Origin: a bacterium | Lineage (GTDB): Bacteria; Actinomycetota; Acidimicrobiia; Acidimicrobiales; Bin134 | Assembly (NCBI GenBank): GCA_026708015.1 | Contig: JAPOVT010000034.1 | Coordinates: 1 to 52,139 of the forward strand | Reading direction: 5' to 3' | DNA: 52,139 bases | Shown: positions 1 to 8,988 of the stretch, in pieces | Layout: each line of letters starts with the position of its first letter | How positions within the stretch are numbered: the stretch's first letter is position 1 | Notes under the pieces: generated by a model | Database searches by the model: none | Told to the model about the DNA's origin: nothing | What the model saw: only the letters and a program-made list of their open reading frames with translations | Made by a program: the position numbers and the translations under genes

Positions 1-57
<57 letters not shown>

Positions 58-175
58 TCGAGTGGACTGATTACTCTACCCCCTTGCCGCCGGGCTGTCA
101 CCTGGTTTTCCATGGTTCGGTGGTGACAGCCCAGCGGTCGCCCAGGGAGTCAGGCGAGTCGTTTGAACGGCGGGG

Positions 176-1093
176 CTAACCGGGGCTGGCGAGGGCTTGG
201 ATCTCGGCGACGCCAATGGGGTGAGGCGGTGCGGCAAGCGCCTGGGTGGGAACGGCGGGGGGCGTATTGGTGCAGGGTCCGCCGTTGAACACGCACACCA
301 CCGAGACCTCCCAGTAGGCGGTGAGCGCCACCTGATAGCGGAGGTCAGACCTCCTGACCGACGAATGCCGGTAGTAGTGGAAGCAGTTGGAAGGCTGATC
401 CAGCGGGTCCCGGGAGTGGTCGAAAGCCGCCACATCGCCAGCGTCGCACCACAGCGTGTTTCCGTCGCCCATGTCAATCCGCAGAAAGCCCAGCCGACGG
501 GGAGAAGCGGTGGCGGTGAGGCTCAACTCATGGCCATCCAGCGTGGTGGTAACCGTCTCAGACACCGGCGTGCGATCGGCGGCCGAAACCCACACGTAAG
601 TGGGGAGTTGGACAATGGCGATCTCAGCGGGAGCCGTCAGCGTGGTCGGCTCGGGGATGGCCAGGCGACCCCAGGCCTCATTGCGCAGCCGGGTGGTTTC
701 CTGGAATGTGGGTGGCGGAGGCTCTGGCGGCGGCGCAGGCTGGTACACCCAAAACGTGACGAGTTGCGTTTCGTCGTCGGTTTCGCAGAGCTTGAAGACA
801 TACACCTCATCGGGGTTGGGAGCGACCACGTAGCCGTTATCCAACCACGCGTTGAGCTCGGTGAAGTTGCCCTGCTGGAAGTAGCACAGCGACCTTGAGG
901 GGTCGGCCGGATTCGGGGTGGGCTCAAACGCCCCGGGCACGTCCACCTCGATCCATACCCCGATCTCCACCTCGCCGTTTTCGGTCGCCACCGACGTGCC
1001 TTCGTCCGACTGCTGCCAACCGGTAGCCGTCCCGGCAACGGACACGGTCAAAAGACATGCAGCAGCCGAGGCCAATAGCACAGAGCCTCGCAT
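176..1093 (-). CDS. Secreted protein of unknown function
   Basis: 305 residues. Residues 1-25 form a clear signal peptide (basic start, hydrophobic core LLASAAACLLTVSVAG, small residues before the likely cleavage site), so the product should be exported. The mature part contains a proline-rich stretch near residues 115-130 (PAPPPEPPPPT) and later a segment with GDGNTLWCDAGD and four cysteines that could pair outside the cell. An AAGGGAAG element lies a few bases upstream of the ATG and supports this start. Secreted proteins of this kind, often annotated only as hypothetical or ATP/GTP-binding, are common in actinobacteria. I do not recognise a catalytic motif. It lies between an MFS operon and the initiator tRNA, all on the minus strand, but with a 132-base gap from the MFS gene, so it is probably its own transcript. 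Confidence 0.75.
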   Translation of the reverse strand: MRGSVLLASAAACLLTVSVAGTATGWQQSDEGTSVATENGEVEIGVWIEVDVPGAFEPTPNPADPSRSLCYFQQGNFTELNAWLDNGYVVAPNPDEVYVFKLCETDDETQLVTFWVYQPAPPPEPPPPTFQETTRLRNEAWGRLAIPEPTTLTAPAEIAIVQLPTYVWVSAADRTPVSETVTTTLDGHELSLTATASPRRLGFLRIDMGDGNTLWCDAGDVAAFDHSRDPLDQPSNCFHYYRHSSVRRSDLRYQVALTAYWEVSVVCVFNGGPCTNTPPAVPTQALAAPPHPIGVAEIQALASPG

Positions 1094-1225
1094 TGAACTT
1101 CCCTTCGGCCTTCGGGGGCGCGTCGCGCGCGAGAAAGGGGAGGCTCAGGGGGAAGGGGGCAACTCTCCTACGCCAGCCTTCGGGTGTCAATAGGCAGTGT
1201 CAACAGGCAGCAGCAATGGACAGGG

Positions 1226-2386
1226 TCAAAAGGACGCCCTCAGCTGGGGCCGCACAACCGTTCGGCTCACCACCAGGGCCACCAGCGACAGCGATCCGCC
1301 GGCGAAGAAAGCCATGGAATACGACGACACCTCCACCACGCCGCCCAGGATCAGGCCGCCCAGGCCGATAGCCAAGTCGAAGGCGACGCTGAAGGTGCCG
1401 ATGGCCTGGCTGCGCCGGTTGATCGGGGCCGACTGTATGGCCATGACGAACAGGGCAGGAAACAGGAACGTCTGGCCCATGGCCAAAATGGCGGTGCCGA
1501 TGAACACGCCGGGCACCTGCTGCCAGAAGGCGACAATCCACAAACCGGTGGCCGAGCACACGTACGACACGGTGCTGGTGCGCTGCGGCCCCAGACGGTC
1601 GGGCAGGCGGGCCAGCAGAATCCGCAGACTGATCACCATCACCGCAAAGGTGGCAAACACTGCTCCGGAGTGGGCGAATCCGATGTCGTCCACGTGCAGC
1701 TTGATGAAGGCCAGGAACCCGGAGTAGCCCAACAACCCCAGCCCCAGCAGCAAGGCCGGGCGGAGGGCGGGCCAGTGGATGAACGAGGTGGGCCATCCCG
1801 ATGGTGCTCCTTCGGGACGGCCGGGCGTCGAGACCGCGCCCAAAAAGGTGCCTACGGCGCAAAGCACACCCCCCAGCACCCACACCGCGTCAGAGCTGAC
1901 CGCGGCCTCCAACTGCTCGCCGATGATCGGTCCCACGGCCAGCCCGGAGTACACCGTGACCGAGAAGTACGAGGTGGCCTCGCCCCGGCGATGCTCCGGG
2001 GCCATGTCTTGGGCGGCCGCGGCGATGCCCACGAAATAGGCTGCCTCACCCAGCCCGGTGAGTAATCGAAACAGCACGGCCACCGCTACCGAGGAAACCC
2101 ACAGGTTGCCGAGGATGCCGACTCCGGCCAGCACGCACCCCCACACCACCACGAAGCGCCGGCCCTTGGAGTCCCCCAGCGGGCCGATCAGCGGGCGGGC
2201 CACCGCAGCCGACAGCCCGAAACCGCCGACAGCCAGCCCTACCGCCACCGGTCCCCCGCCCAAGTCGTTCTCCACAAAGCCGGGCAGCACCGGGTATACC
2301 AGTCCCAGGGCCATGAAGTAGAACACCCCGCACAAACACAGCACCACGAATCGGGCCGTCAGCAATGGTTGGGACTGGGCAGTCAC
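1226..2386 (-). CDS. MFS transporter
   Basis: 386 residues of alternating hydrophobic segments, compatible with 11-12 transmembrane helices. The loop after helix 2 carries RPLIGPLGDSKGRR, a recognisable version of the MFS signature (G-x-x-x-D-x-x-G-R-R). The start is GTG at 2386, 6 nt after the stop of the omega-amidase-like gene, so it is the last gene of a three-gene operon (aminotransferase, amidase, MFS). The substrate cannot be read from the sequence. The context would fit import or export of an amino acid or keto acid handled by the two enzymes, but that is inference. Length and helix pattern are normal for a single-domain MFS member. Confidence 0.88.
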   Translation of the reverse strand: MTAQSQPLLTARFVVLCLCGVFYFMALGLVYPVLPGFVENDLGGGPVAVGLAVGGFGLSAAVARPLIGPLGDSKGRRFVVVWGCVLAGVGILGNLWVSSVAVAVLFRLLTGLGEAAYFVGIAAAAQDMAPEHRRGEATSYFSVTVYSGLAVGPIIGEQLEAAVSSDAVWVLGGVLCAVGTFLGAVSTPGRPEGAPSGWPTSFIHWPALRPALLLGLGLLGYSGFLAFIKLHVDDIGFAHSGAVFATFAVMVISLRILLARLPDRLGPQRTSTVSYVCSATGLWIVAFWQQVPGVFIGTAILAMGQTFLFPALFVMAIQSAPINRRSQAIGTFSVAFDLAIGLGGLILGGVVEVSSYSMAFFAGGSLSLVALVVSRTVVRPQLRASF

Positions 2387-2392
2387 TGTTGG

Positions 2393-3157
2393 CTATCGGC
2401 GGTCTTCCAAGAACGGATAACGGGACCGGACCTCTTCCAACCGGGCGAGGTCGATGTCGGCGTATAGCACCGCCTCCTCGCCCTCGGGGGCGCTGGCCAC
2501 CTCGATCCCAAATGGATCGATCACCACCGAGTCGCCCTGATAGTCGATGCCGCCCCCGGTTCCCACCCGATTCACCCCTACCACGTAGGCCTGGTTTTCA
2601 ATGGCCCGGGCCACCAGCAGCGCCGACCAGTGGGCCCGACGGGGCGCGGGCCAGTTGGCCACCACCACGTAGCAGTCGGTGTTGTGGGCCAGAGTCCAAA
2701 ACTCGTCGGAAAACCGCAGGTCGTAGCACACAAACGGGGTGATCCCCACCCCTTCGATGGTCACAGTTAGCCGGTCGGCCCCCGCGGCGTAGCGCTCGTG
2801 CTCGCCACCGTAGGAGAACGGGTGGATCTTGTCGTAGACCGCTGCTTCTCCTTCGGGGCTAGCCAGCACGAACCGGTTGAAAGGCAATTCGGCCTTCGAT
2901 GGGTCGCTCACCGGCACCGATCCGCATACCCACACGCCGTGGGCGGCGGCCTGATCGGCCAAGAAGCCAACGCTGGGGCCGTCGGGAGCCTCAGCCACCC
3001 GGTCGGAGGCCATGGAGAACCCGGTGGAGTACATCTCAGACAGCACCACCAATCGAGCCCCGTCGGCCGCGGCCTGCGCCACCTTGGGGCCCAATCGCTC
3101 GAAGTTCGCTTCAGGGTCCTCCCACACGATGTCGTGCTGGACAGCGGCGACTTTCAT
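2393..3157 (-). CDS. Carbon-nitrogen hydrolase (nitrilase superfamily), omega-amidase-like
   Basis: 254 residues, the usual size of a single-domain CN-hydrolase. The catalytic triad is visible: Glu41 in VLSEMYSTGFSM, Lys110 in YDKIHPFSYGGE and Cys144 in FVCYDLRF. The sequence resembles the YafV/Nit2 omega-amidases, which hydrolyse 2-oxoglutaramate or 2-oxosuccinamate to the oxoacid and ammonia. The start overlaps the aminotransferase stop by 4 nt (ATGA), implying translational coupling. In other bacteria a glutamine transaminase next to an omega-amidase forms a two-step route that makes transamination of methionine keto acids irreversible. That pairing supports the assignment here, although the true amide substrate is not shown. 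Confidence 0.85.
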   Translation of the reverse strand: MKVAAVQHDIVWEDPEANFERLGPKVAQAAADGARLVVLSEMYSTGFSMASDRVAEAPDGPSVGFLADQAAAHGVWVCGSVPVSDPSKAELPFNRFVLASPEGEAAVYDKIHPFSYGGEHERYAAGADRLTVTIEGVGITPFVCYDLRFSDEFWTLAHNTDCYVVVANWPAPRRAHWSALLVARAIENQAYVVGVNRVGTGGGIDYQGDSVVIDPFGIEVASAPEGEEAVLYADIDLARLEEVRSRYPFLEDRR

Positions 3158-4320
3158 GAGCCGCTCCCCAGCTTGGCCAGACGCTCCACCGCCTCATCCA
3201 GCACTTCGGGGCGCTTGCAGAAGGCGAACCGCACTAGGTGGCGCCCCTCGTCCTCGTTGTCGTAGAACACCACGCTGGGCACGGCCACCACGCCGCACAG
3301 CTCAGGCAGCCTGCGGCATAGGGCCATGCCGTCGTCAAAGCCCAGCGGGCGCACATCGGCGGTCACGAAGTAGGTGCCCGCCGGGCGGTACACCTCGAAC
3401 CCGGCGGCAGCCAGCCCGTCGGTGAGCTGATCACGCCGGGCCATCAGGCCGGCCCGCAAACCGTCGAAGTAGGCGTCGCCCAGCCGTAGCCCTACCGCAA
3501 TGGCGTGTTGGAACGGCGCCCCGTTCACGAAGGTCAAGAACTGTTTGGCAGCAGTCACCGCATCGCGCAGCTCGGGCACCGCGCACACCCAGCCGATCTT
3601 CCACCCGGTGAACGAAAACGTCTTGCCCCCCGACGACACGGTGATCGTGCGCTCCCGCATCCCCGGCAGCGTGGCCATGGGAATGTGCTCGCCGTCGTAG
3701 GCCAAGTGCTCGTACACCTCGTCGGTCACCGCCAGCAGGTCGTGGCGGCGGCACAGCTCGGCGATCAGCTCCAACTCCCCCCGGTCGAACACCTTGCCGG
3801 TGGGATTGTGGGGCGAATTCACCACGATCATCCGGGTGCGGGGACCAATGGCCGCAGCCAGCTCGTCGGGATCGAACCGGTAGTGGGGAGGCCGCAGGGT
3901 CACCAGCCGCCGCTGGGCCCCGGCCATGGCAATGCCGGCGATGTGGGAGTCGTAGTAAGGCTCGAACAGCACCACCTCGTCACCGGGCTCCAACAGCGAC
4001 AGCATGACCGCGGCAATGGCCTCGGTGGCCCCGGCGGTGATGAGCACCTCGGTGTCGGGGTCGAAGTCCAGGTCGTAGAACCGCTTCTGGTGCTCGGCCA
4101 CCGCCAACCGCAGATCGGCAATCCCCAACCCCGGCGGATATTGGTTGTGGCCCGCCCGAATGGCGGCCACCGCGGCATCGGCCACCTCCTGGGGCCCATC
4201 GGTGTCGGGAAACCCCTGCCCCAAGTTGATGGCCCCCGTGGCCAGAGCCAGCGCCGACATCTCGGCGAAAATCGTCGTCCCAAACTCCACCAACCGCTCG
4301 TTCAACACCCGTTCAGGCAC
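3154..4320 (-). CDS. Class I/II PLP aminotransferase, glutamine/methionine-type
   Basis: About 388 residues. Fold-type I features are visible: LGQGFPDTDGP near residue 35, NQYPPGLGIADLR near 60, VNSPHNPTGKVF near 170, TDEVYEHLAYDG near 200, and the PLP lysine near 233 in SSGGKTFSFTGWKIGW. These match the kynurenine/glutamine/methionine aminotransferase group (KAT, YbdL), cytoplasmic enzymes transferring an amino group from a hydrophobic amino acid or glutamine to a keto acid. The longest frame starts at TTG 4323, but GTG 4320 sits 6 nt after a -10 hexamer TAGGCT, the spacing seen at many other genes here, so I prefer it. It heads an operon with the omega-amidase and MFS genes. Confidence 0.87.
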   Translation of the reverse strand: MPERVLNERLVEFGTTIFAEMSALALATGAINLGQGFPDTDGPQEVADAAVAAIRAGHNQYPPGLGIADLRLAVAEHQKRFYDLDFDPDTEVLITAGATEAIAAVMLSLLEPGDEVVLFEPYYDSHIAGIAMAGAQRRLVTLRPPHYRFDPDELAAAIGPRTRMIVVNSPHNPTGKVFDRGELELIAELCRRHDLLAVTDEVYEHLAYDGEHIPMATLPGMRERTITVSSGGKTFSFTGWKIGWVCAVPELRDAVTAAKQFLTFVNGAPFQHAIAVGLRLGDAYFDGLRAGLMARRDQLTDGLAAAGFEVYRPAGTYFVTADVRPLGFDDGMALCRRLPELCGVVAVPSVVFYDNEDEGRHLVRFAFCKRPEVLDEAVERLAKLGSGS

Positions 4321-4326
4321 CAAAGA

Positions 4327-4332
4327 AGCCTA
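4327..4332 (-). promoter_or_regulatory. -10 hexamer TAGGCT, leaderless start for aminotransferase
   Basis: On the minus strand TAGGCT is followed by 6 nt and then GTG at 4320. No Shine-Dalgarno sequence precedes the start. Transcription starting about 7 nt after the hexamer would begin at the start codon. Confidence 0.5.
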
Positions 4333-4424
4333 CTTGGGACCCCCTCCCCCTCCCCTTGCCAAAACCTCAGGCGTGTCTTGGAGGGCGATGTGCTTTTGTT
4401 TTGGGGTGACAAGAGCCAGACCTA

Positions 4425-4454
4425 TTGCATCTTCATCATATAAAAGTATGATGA
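4425..4454 (+). promoter_or_regulatory. vapB promoter with perfect inverted-repeat operator
   Basis: TTGCAT (4425-4430), a 16-nt spacer and TATGAT (4447-4452) form a promoter whose predicted start is the A of the antitoxin ATG at 4459. A perfect inverted repeat, TCATCATA (4433-4440), 6-nt spacer, TATGATGA (4447-4454), covers the -10. This is where a ribbon-helix-helix antitoxin or toxin-antitoxin complex would be expected to bind and autorepress. The AT-rich island stands out from its GC-rich surroundings. Confidence 0.6.
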
Positions 4455-4458
4455 TTGA

Positions 4459-4773
4459 ATGCCGAAGGAACGAATCACCATCACGGTGGAATTAGACCTT
4501 CTCAACCACGCCAAATCAGCCGTCCAGGCAGGCGTCTGTCGGTCGGTGAGCGAGTGGATCTCACAGGCCATGGCAGAGCAACTGGCCAGGGACGACCGAC
4601 TGGTGGCACTCGACGAGCTGATCGCGGAATTCGAAGCCTTGCATGGTCCCATCACCGACGAAGAGATAGCGGAGCAGAGACAGCGCGACCTAGAGGCGGC
4701 GGCGTACTGGAGGCAGAAGGGCGAGAGATGGCTGGCCGAGCGGCAACGGCTCCTGGCTCAGCAAGCCGAATGA
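4459..4773 (+). CDS. VapB-type antitoxin (ribbon-helix-helix)
   Basis: 104 residues. The first 45 form a ribbon-helix-helix DNA-binding unit: a short beta strand (ERITITVELDLLNHA) and then two helices with RSVSEWISQAMAEQL. The charged C-terminal part (residues 46-104, rich in E, R, Q) is the expected toxin-binding tail. The ATG is immediately preceded by a -10 and a palindrome, with no Shine-Dalgarno site, so the mRNA is probably leaderless. It overlaps the PIN toxin gene by 4 nt (ATGA), the standard vapBC arrangement. The antitoxin neutralises the toxin and represses its own operon; both roles come from family knowledge. Confidence 0.87.
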   Translation: MPKERITITVELDLLNHAKSAVQAGVCRSVSEWISQAMAEQLARDDRLVALDELIAEFEALHGPITDEEIAEQRQRDLEAAAYWRQKGERWLAERQRLLAQQAE

Positions 4774-5147
4774 GCGTCCTCCTCGATGCGGGCGCGTTCA
4801 TTGCCATAGAGAGCGGCTACCAGCCGGTGGAACGGTTGGTGAAGGGCGCCCGGCAATCAGGTATCCCACTGAGGACCCACGGCGGTGTCATTGCCCAGGT
4901 GTGGCGAGGGGGACGAGATCAAGCTCGGCTGGCTCGGGCTTTGCGAATGGTGGAGACTGTCCCGCTGAATGAAGAGCTGGGGCGGCAAGCCGGATTGCTG
5001 CTCGCCCGCAGCGACCTTTCCGACGCCATCGACGCCGCCTTGGTGGCCATGGCCGATCACGGCGATGAGATCATCACCTCCGACCCCGACGACCTGTTTA
5101 GGCTCGTAGCCGCCAGCCAACGCAGGATCGATATCATTCCACTCTGA
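4770..5147 (+). CDS. VapC-type PIN-domain toxin
   Basis: 125 residues starting MSVLLDAGAFIAIE, with the first PIN acidic residue at Asp6. Further conserved acids occur in LSDAIDAALVAMADHGDEIITSDPDDL near residues 82-108. The order and spacing match a complete PIN ribonuclease, which uses clustered acids and a divalent metal to cut RNA. A longer in-frame reading begins at 4455, but the ATG at 4770 overlaps the antitoxin stop and gives a canonical PIN N-terminus, so it is the true start. All key acids appear present, so it should be active when not bound by the antitoxin. Confidence 0.86.
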   Translation: MSVLLDAGAFIAIESGYQPVERLVKGARQSGIPLRTHGGVIAQVWRGGRDQARLARALRMVETVPLNEELGRQAGLLLARSDLSDAIDAALVAMADHGDEIITSDPDDLFRLVAASQRRIDIIPL

Positions 5148-5225
5148 GCCTCCCCTCTCTAAGGAGATCGTGGAGGCGAATGGGTAGGGCGGTGGGTGGT
5201 GAGCTGGATGTGCTAGCAACACCGC

Positions 5226-7460
5226 ATGACTTCTGATGCTCAGACATACGGCGGCGTCGTCGGAAACACGGTGGCTGAATCAACCCCCTGGTGGCCCGAT
5301 CCAGTAACCCCACCCCCCGACAGCCCCAACATCGTCATGGTCGTCCTCGACGACGTCGGATTCGCCGACCTGGGCTGCTTCGGCTCCGAAGTCGACACCC
5401 CCACCATGGACGCCCTCGCCGCCACTGGCCTGCGCTACAACAACTTCCACACCACCGCCATCTGCTCGCCCACCCGGGCATGCCTGCTCACCGGCCGCAA
5501 CCACCACTCTGTGGGCATGGCGGTGGTGAGCAACTGGGACACCGGATTCCCCGGCTGCACCGGGCGCATCTCCGCCCGGGCGGCCACGCTGGCCGAAATG
5601 CTCCGACCTGCGGGCTACTCCACCTTCGCGGTGGGCAAGTGGCACCTGGCCCCCATCGAAGACACCACCCCCGCCGGCCCCTTCGACCAGTGGCCCCTCC
5701 AGCGGGGATTCGATCGCTACTACGGCTTCTTAGACGGTGCCACGAACCAATGGGACCCCGATCTGGTGGCCGACAACCACCACATCGACCGGCCCGACCA
5801 GCCCGACTACCACGTCACCGAGGATCTGGTGGACCAGGCCATCGCCATGGTCACCGCCCAAACCTCGGCGTGGCCCGAGCGACCGTTCTTCCTCTATTTG
5901 TGCTTCGGCACCGGCCATTACCCGATCCACGTCCCCAAGCCCTACATAAACCACTACAACGGCCGCTACGACGCCGGCTGGGGCGCCATCCGCCAAGAGC
6001 GGTACAACCGCCAGAAAGACATCGGCATCATCCCGGCCGACACCGACCTGCCCCCGTTCAACCCCGGCGTTCCCGAGTGGGAAGAGCTGAGCGCCGACGA
6101 GCAGCGGCTGGCCACCCGGATGCAGCAGGCCTATGCCGGGATGCTCACCCATACCGACGAGCACCTCGGCCGGCTCGTCGCCAGGCTGCATGAAATCGGC
6201 CAGGCCACCAACACGGTGTTCGTTTTGCTGTCCGACAACGGGGCCACCCAAGAGGGCGGACCGTCGGGCCACGAGAACAGCATGCGCTTCATCAACGGTC
6301 TCGAGCCCCGGCCCATCCACCAACAGCTGGCCGATATCGACGAGATCGGCGGACCCAACTCCTGGATGGCATACCCCATGGGATGGGCTATGGCCGGCAA
6401 TACCCCGCTGAAGTGGTACAAGCAGAACACCCATGCCGGCGGGGTGCGCGACCCGCTCATCATCTCCTGGGCCGACGGGATTGCCGACCATGGCTCGGTG
6501 CGCACCCAGTACCACCATGTGAGCGACATCACCCCCACGCTGCTGGAGGCCATCGGCCTGGAGTCGCCCGCCGAGGTGGGCGGCGTGCACCAGATGCCCA
6601 TGGAGGGCACCAGCATGGTGTATTCCTTCGCCGATGCCGACGCGCCCACCGCCAAGGCCGAGCAGTACTTCGAGATGCTGGGCCATCGGGCCATGTGGGC
6701 CGACGGATGGAAGGCGGTGACCCGCCACATCCAGGGGGAGAGCTTCGACGACGACCGCTGGGAGCTATACCACCTGGATCAGGACTTCTCGGAAGCCCAA
6801 GACTTGGCTGAGACCGAGCCTGAGCGGCTGACCGAGCTCATCGACCGGTGGTGGGAGGCGGCCCGGTCCTATCAGGTGCTTCCCCTAGACGACCGCATCC
6901 TGGAGCGGTTCCACGTGCCCAAGCCCCGGCCCATCACCAGCCGCTCCCGGTTCGTGTACTACCCGGGGGCCTACATCCCCAGCGACGGCTGCCCCGACCT
7001 CAAGAACGTGTCCTACGAGATCACCGCGGAGCTGACCCGGGCCGATGGCGACGACGGCACGCTGTTGGCCTGCGGGGACGTGGCCTCGGGATTCTCCCTG
7101 TTCATCCAGGACGATAGGCTGGTATGGGATTACAACATGGCCTGGGACCACTATGTGGCCGAGACCCCAGAGGCGCTGCCCACCGGGCCGGTCACCGTCA
7201 CCGCCGCCTTCGAGCGCACCGGCAGCTACGCCGGCACCGGCCGGCTATTGGTAAACGGCGAAGAAGCCGCCTCGGTGGCCATGCCCGTCACCCACAACAC
7301 CCACATCCACGCGGTGGGCATCAGCGTGGGCTTCACTAGAGCGCCGTCTCCCAGCCCTCGGACCGCCGGCCAATTCCCCTTCACCGGGACCCTCAGCCAA
7401 GTGGTGATCGACGTTGCAGACGACCGCGAGCTGCCCGATCAGTTGATGGTGATCGACTGA
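5226..7460 (+). CDS. Type I arylsulfatase with C-terminal accessory domain
   Basis: 744 residues. The N-terminal catalytic domain begins near residue 35 with PNIVMVVLDDVGFADLG (metal-binding Asp42/Asp43) and carries the sulfatase signature CSPTRACLLTGR, where Cys80 is converted to formylglycine. GYSTFAVGKWHL near residue 138 is the second sulfatase signature. FVLLSDNGATQEGG near residue 338 supplies more metal ligands. The enzyme hydrolyses sulfate esters. The long form with a beta-rich tail (about residues 590-744, including LLACGDVASGFSLFIQDDR) resembles actinobacterial AtsA/AtsD-type enzymes; the tail may bind carbohydrate. No signal peptide is visible. The formylglycine-generating enzyme is not in the window. 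It stands alone between a vapBC pair and the trehalose genes. Confidence 0.93.
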   Translation: MTSDAQTYGGVVGNTVAESTPWWPDPVTPPPDSPNIVMVVLDDVGFADLGCFGSEVDTPTMDALAATGLRYNNFHTTAICSPTRACLLTGRNHHSVGMAVVSNWDTGFPGCTGRISARAATLAEMLRPAGYSTFAVGKWHLAPIEDTTPAGPFDQWPLQRGFDRYYGFLDGATNQWDPDLVADNHHIDRPDQPDYHVTEDLVDQAIAMVTAQTSAWPERPFFLYLCFGTGHYPIHVPKPYINHYNGRYDAGWGAIRQERYNRQKDIGIIPADTDLPPFNPGVPEWEELSADEQRLATRMQQAYAGMLTHTDEHLGRLVARLHEIGQATNTVFVLLSDNGATQEGGPSGHENSMRFINGLEPRPIHQQLADIDEIGGPNSWMAYPMGWAMAGNTPLKWYKQNTHAGGVRDPLIISWADGIADHGSVRTQYHHVSDITPTLLEAIGLESPAEVGGVHQMPMEGTSMVYSFADADAPTAKAEQYFEMLGHRAMWADGWKAVTRHIQGESFDDDRWELYHLDQDFSEAQDLAETEPERLTELIDRWWEAARSYQVLPLDDRILERFHVPKPRPITSRSRFVYYPGAYIPSDGCPDLKNVSYEITAELTRADGDDGTLLACGDVASGFSLFIQDDRLVWDYNMAWDHYVAETPEALPTGPVTVTAAFERTGSYAGTGRLLVNGEEAASVAMPVTHNTHIHAVGISVGFTRAPSPSPRTAGQFPFTGTLSQVVIDVADDRELPDQLMVID

Positions 7461-7530
7461 GAGCAAAGAGCGACCCCGGCCCGGCACGAGGTTGATCACA
7501 ACCGGACTCGGCCCACCAGGCCGGGGCCGC

Positions 7531-8988
7531 ATGGCTGATCAAGATACCAACACCGGGTGCCAAGGCATGGCGCGATATTTTGGCCTCGTGGCCACAGGCA
7601 ACCAGAAGTGGAGCTTCGTGGTTGCGGCCAATCGGCTCCCGGTGAGGCGGGTGTGGGAGGGCGAGACGGCCAAGTGGGTTCCCAGCCCCGGTGGACTGGT
7701 ATCGGCCCTGCGCCCAGTGATGTCGGGCAATCCCAACGCGGTGTGGGCGGGCTGGACCGGCGTTCCCGGACCGGGCACCGAGCCGTTCGAGGTGGACGGC
7801 TTCCAGTGCCATCCCGTGGGCGTGAGCCAGGGCGAGCTTCAGCTGTTCTACGAGGGGTTTTCTAACGCCACCCTCTGGCCGCTGTTCCACGACGCCCTGG
7901 TGCCTCCCGAGTACCACCGCACCTGGTGGGATGCCTATCGCACCGTCAACCAGCGCTACGCCGCCACCGTGGCCGACCTGGCCGCCCCCGGCGCCACCGT
8001 GTGGATTCACGACTACCACCTGCTGCTGGTGCCCAGAATGCTGCGGGCAGCCCGGCCCGATCTGCGGATCGGGTTCTTCCTCCACATCCCGTTCCCAGCC
8101 CGCGAGCTATACATCCGGCTGCCGTGGCGGGCCGAGATAATCGACGGCTTGCTGGGGGCGGATTTGATCGGCCTGCAAACCCCGCTGAGCGCCGACAACT
8201 TCTGCCGGGCAGTGAACCGAATAACCGGAGCCAAAACCACCGGAAGAGTGATTCAGCACAACGGACGAACCAGCCAAGTGGGGGCCTTTCCCATCGGCAT
8301 CGACACCGACCGGATCGCCGGTTTGGCCGCCGATCCCGCGGTGCAGGCCCGGTCGGAGGAGATCCGCCAATCCCTGGGCTCTCCCCGAACGGTGCTGCTG
8401 GGAGTGGACCGCCTCGACTACACCAAGGGCATCGAGGTGCGGTTGCGAGCCTTCCGGGAGCTGTTGGCCGAGGGGCGGCTCTCGGTGGACGACTGCGTAT
8501 TGGTGCAGATCGCCGAGCCCAGCCGCTCGCAGGTCACCGGCTACGCCGAGGTCCGCCGAGAGGTGGAGCAGATGGTGGGCGACGTCAACGGAAACTTCGG
8601 GGTGATGGGCCGACCGGTGGTCCACTACCTGCACCAGAGCCAGCCCATCGAAGAACTGGTGGCCATGTACCTGATCGCCGACATCATGCTGGTGACCCCG
8701 CTGCGCGACGGCATGAACCTCGTGGCCAAGGAATACGTGGCCTCCCGCCCCGACAACACCGGAGTGCTGGTGCTGTCGGAATTCACCGGGGCGGCCCAAG
8801 AGCTGCGAACCGCCGAGCTGATCAACCCCCATGACATCGAAGGACTGAAAACCGCCATGGAGGCCGCTGCCCACCGCCCCCATGCCGAAACCGAGCCAGC
8901 CATGCGGACGATGAGACGACTTGTCCGGTCCAATACCGCTCAGCGCTGGGCCGAGCGCTTCCTGGCCCGCCTGGAGGCCTGCGAATGA
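7531..8988 (+). CDS. otsA: Trehalose-6-phosphate synthase (GT20)
   Basis: About 485 residues. GT20 landmarks in order: [11 protein letters not shown] near the start, [75 protein letters not shown] (donor-site Arg/Lys region) and [18 protein letters not shown]. The enzyme joins glucose from a nucleotide sugar to glucose-6-phosphate to give trehalose-6-phosphate. The start is uncertain: TTG 7492, ATG 7531 and ATG 7567 are all in frame without a convincing Shine-Dalgarno site. Homology only becomes clear from about 7614, so all three are possible. The stop overlaps the downstream phosphatase-trehalase gene by 4 nt (ATGA), so the two proteins are made together. Confidence 0.93.
   Translation: MADQDTNTGCQGMARYFGLVATGNQKWSFVVAANRLPVRRVWEGETAKWVPSPGGLVSALRPVMSGNPNAVWAGWTGVPGPGTEPFEVDGFQCHPVGVSQGELQLFYEGFSNATLWPLFHDALVPPEYHRTWWDAYRTVNQRYAATVADLAAPGATVWIHDYHLLLVPRMLRAARPDLRIGFFLHIPFPARELYIRLPWRAEIIDGLLGADLIGLQTPLSADNFCRAVNRITGAKTTGRVIQHNGRTSQVGAFPIGIDTDRIAGLAADPAVQARSEEIRQSLGSPRTVLLGVDRLDYTKGIEVRLRAFRELLAEGRLSVDDCVLVQIAEPSRSQVTGYAEVRREVEQMVGDVNGNFGVMGRPVVHYLHQSQPIEELVAMYLIADIMLVTPLRDGMNLVAKEYVASRPDNTGVLVLSEFTGAAQELRTAELINPHDIEGLKTAMEAAAHRPHAETEPAMRTMRRLVRSNTAQRWAERFLARLEACE

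Noticed and set aside
197..898. 233-codon plus-strand frame near the left edge
   Set aside because: Opposite to the secreted protein, which has a signal peptide and a ribosome site. The plus frame has neither.
7472..7530. CCCCGGCC / GGCCGGGG complementary blocks between the sulfatase and otsA
   Set aside because: The loop would be about 40 nt and the arms only 8 bp of GC; too weak to call a terminator.
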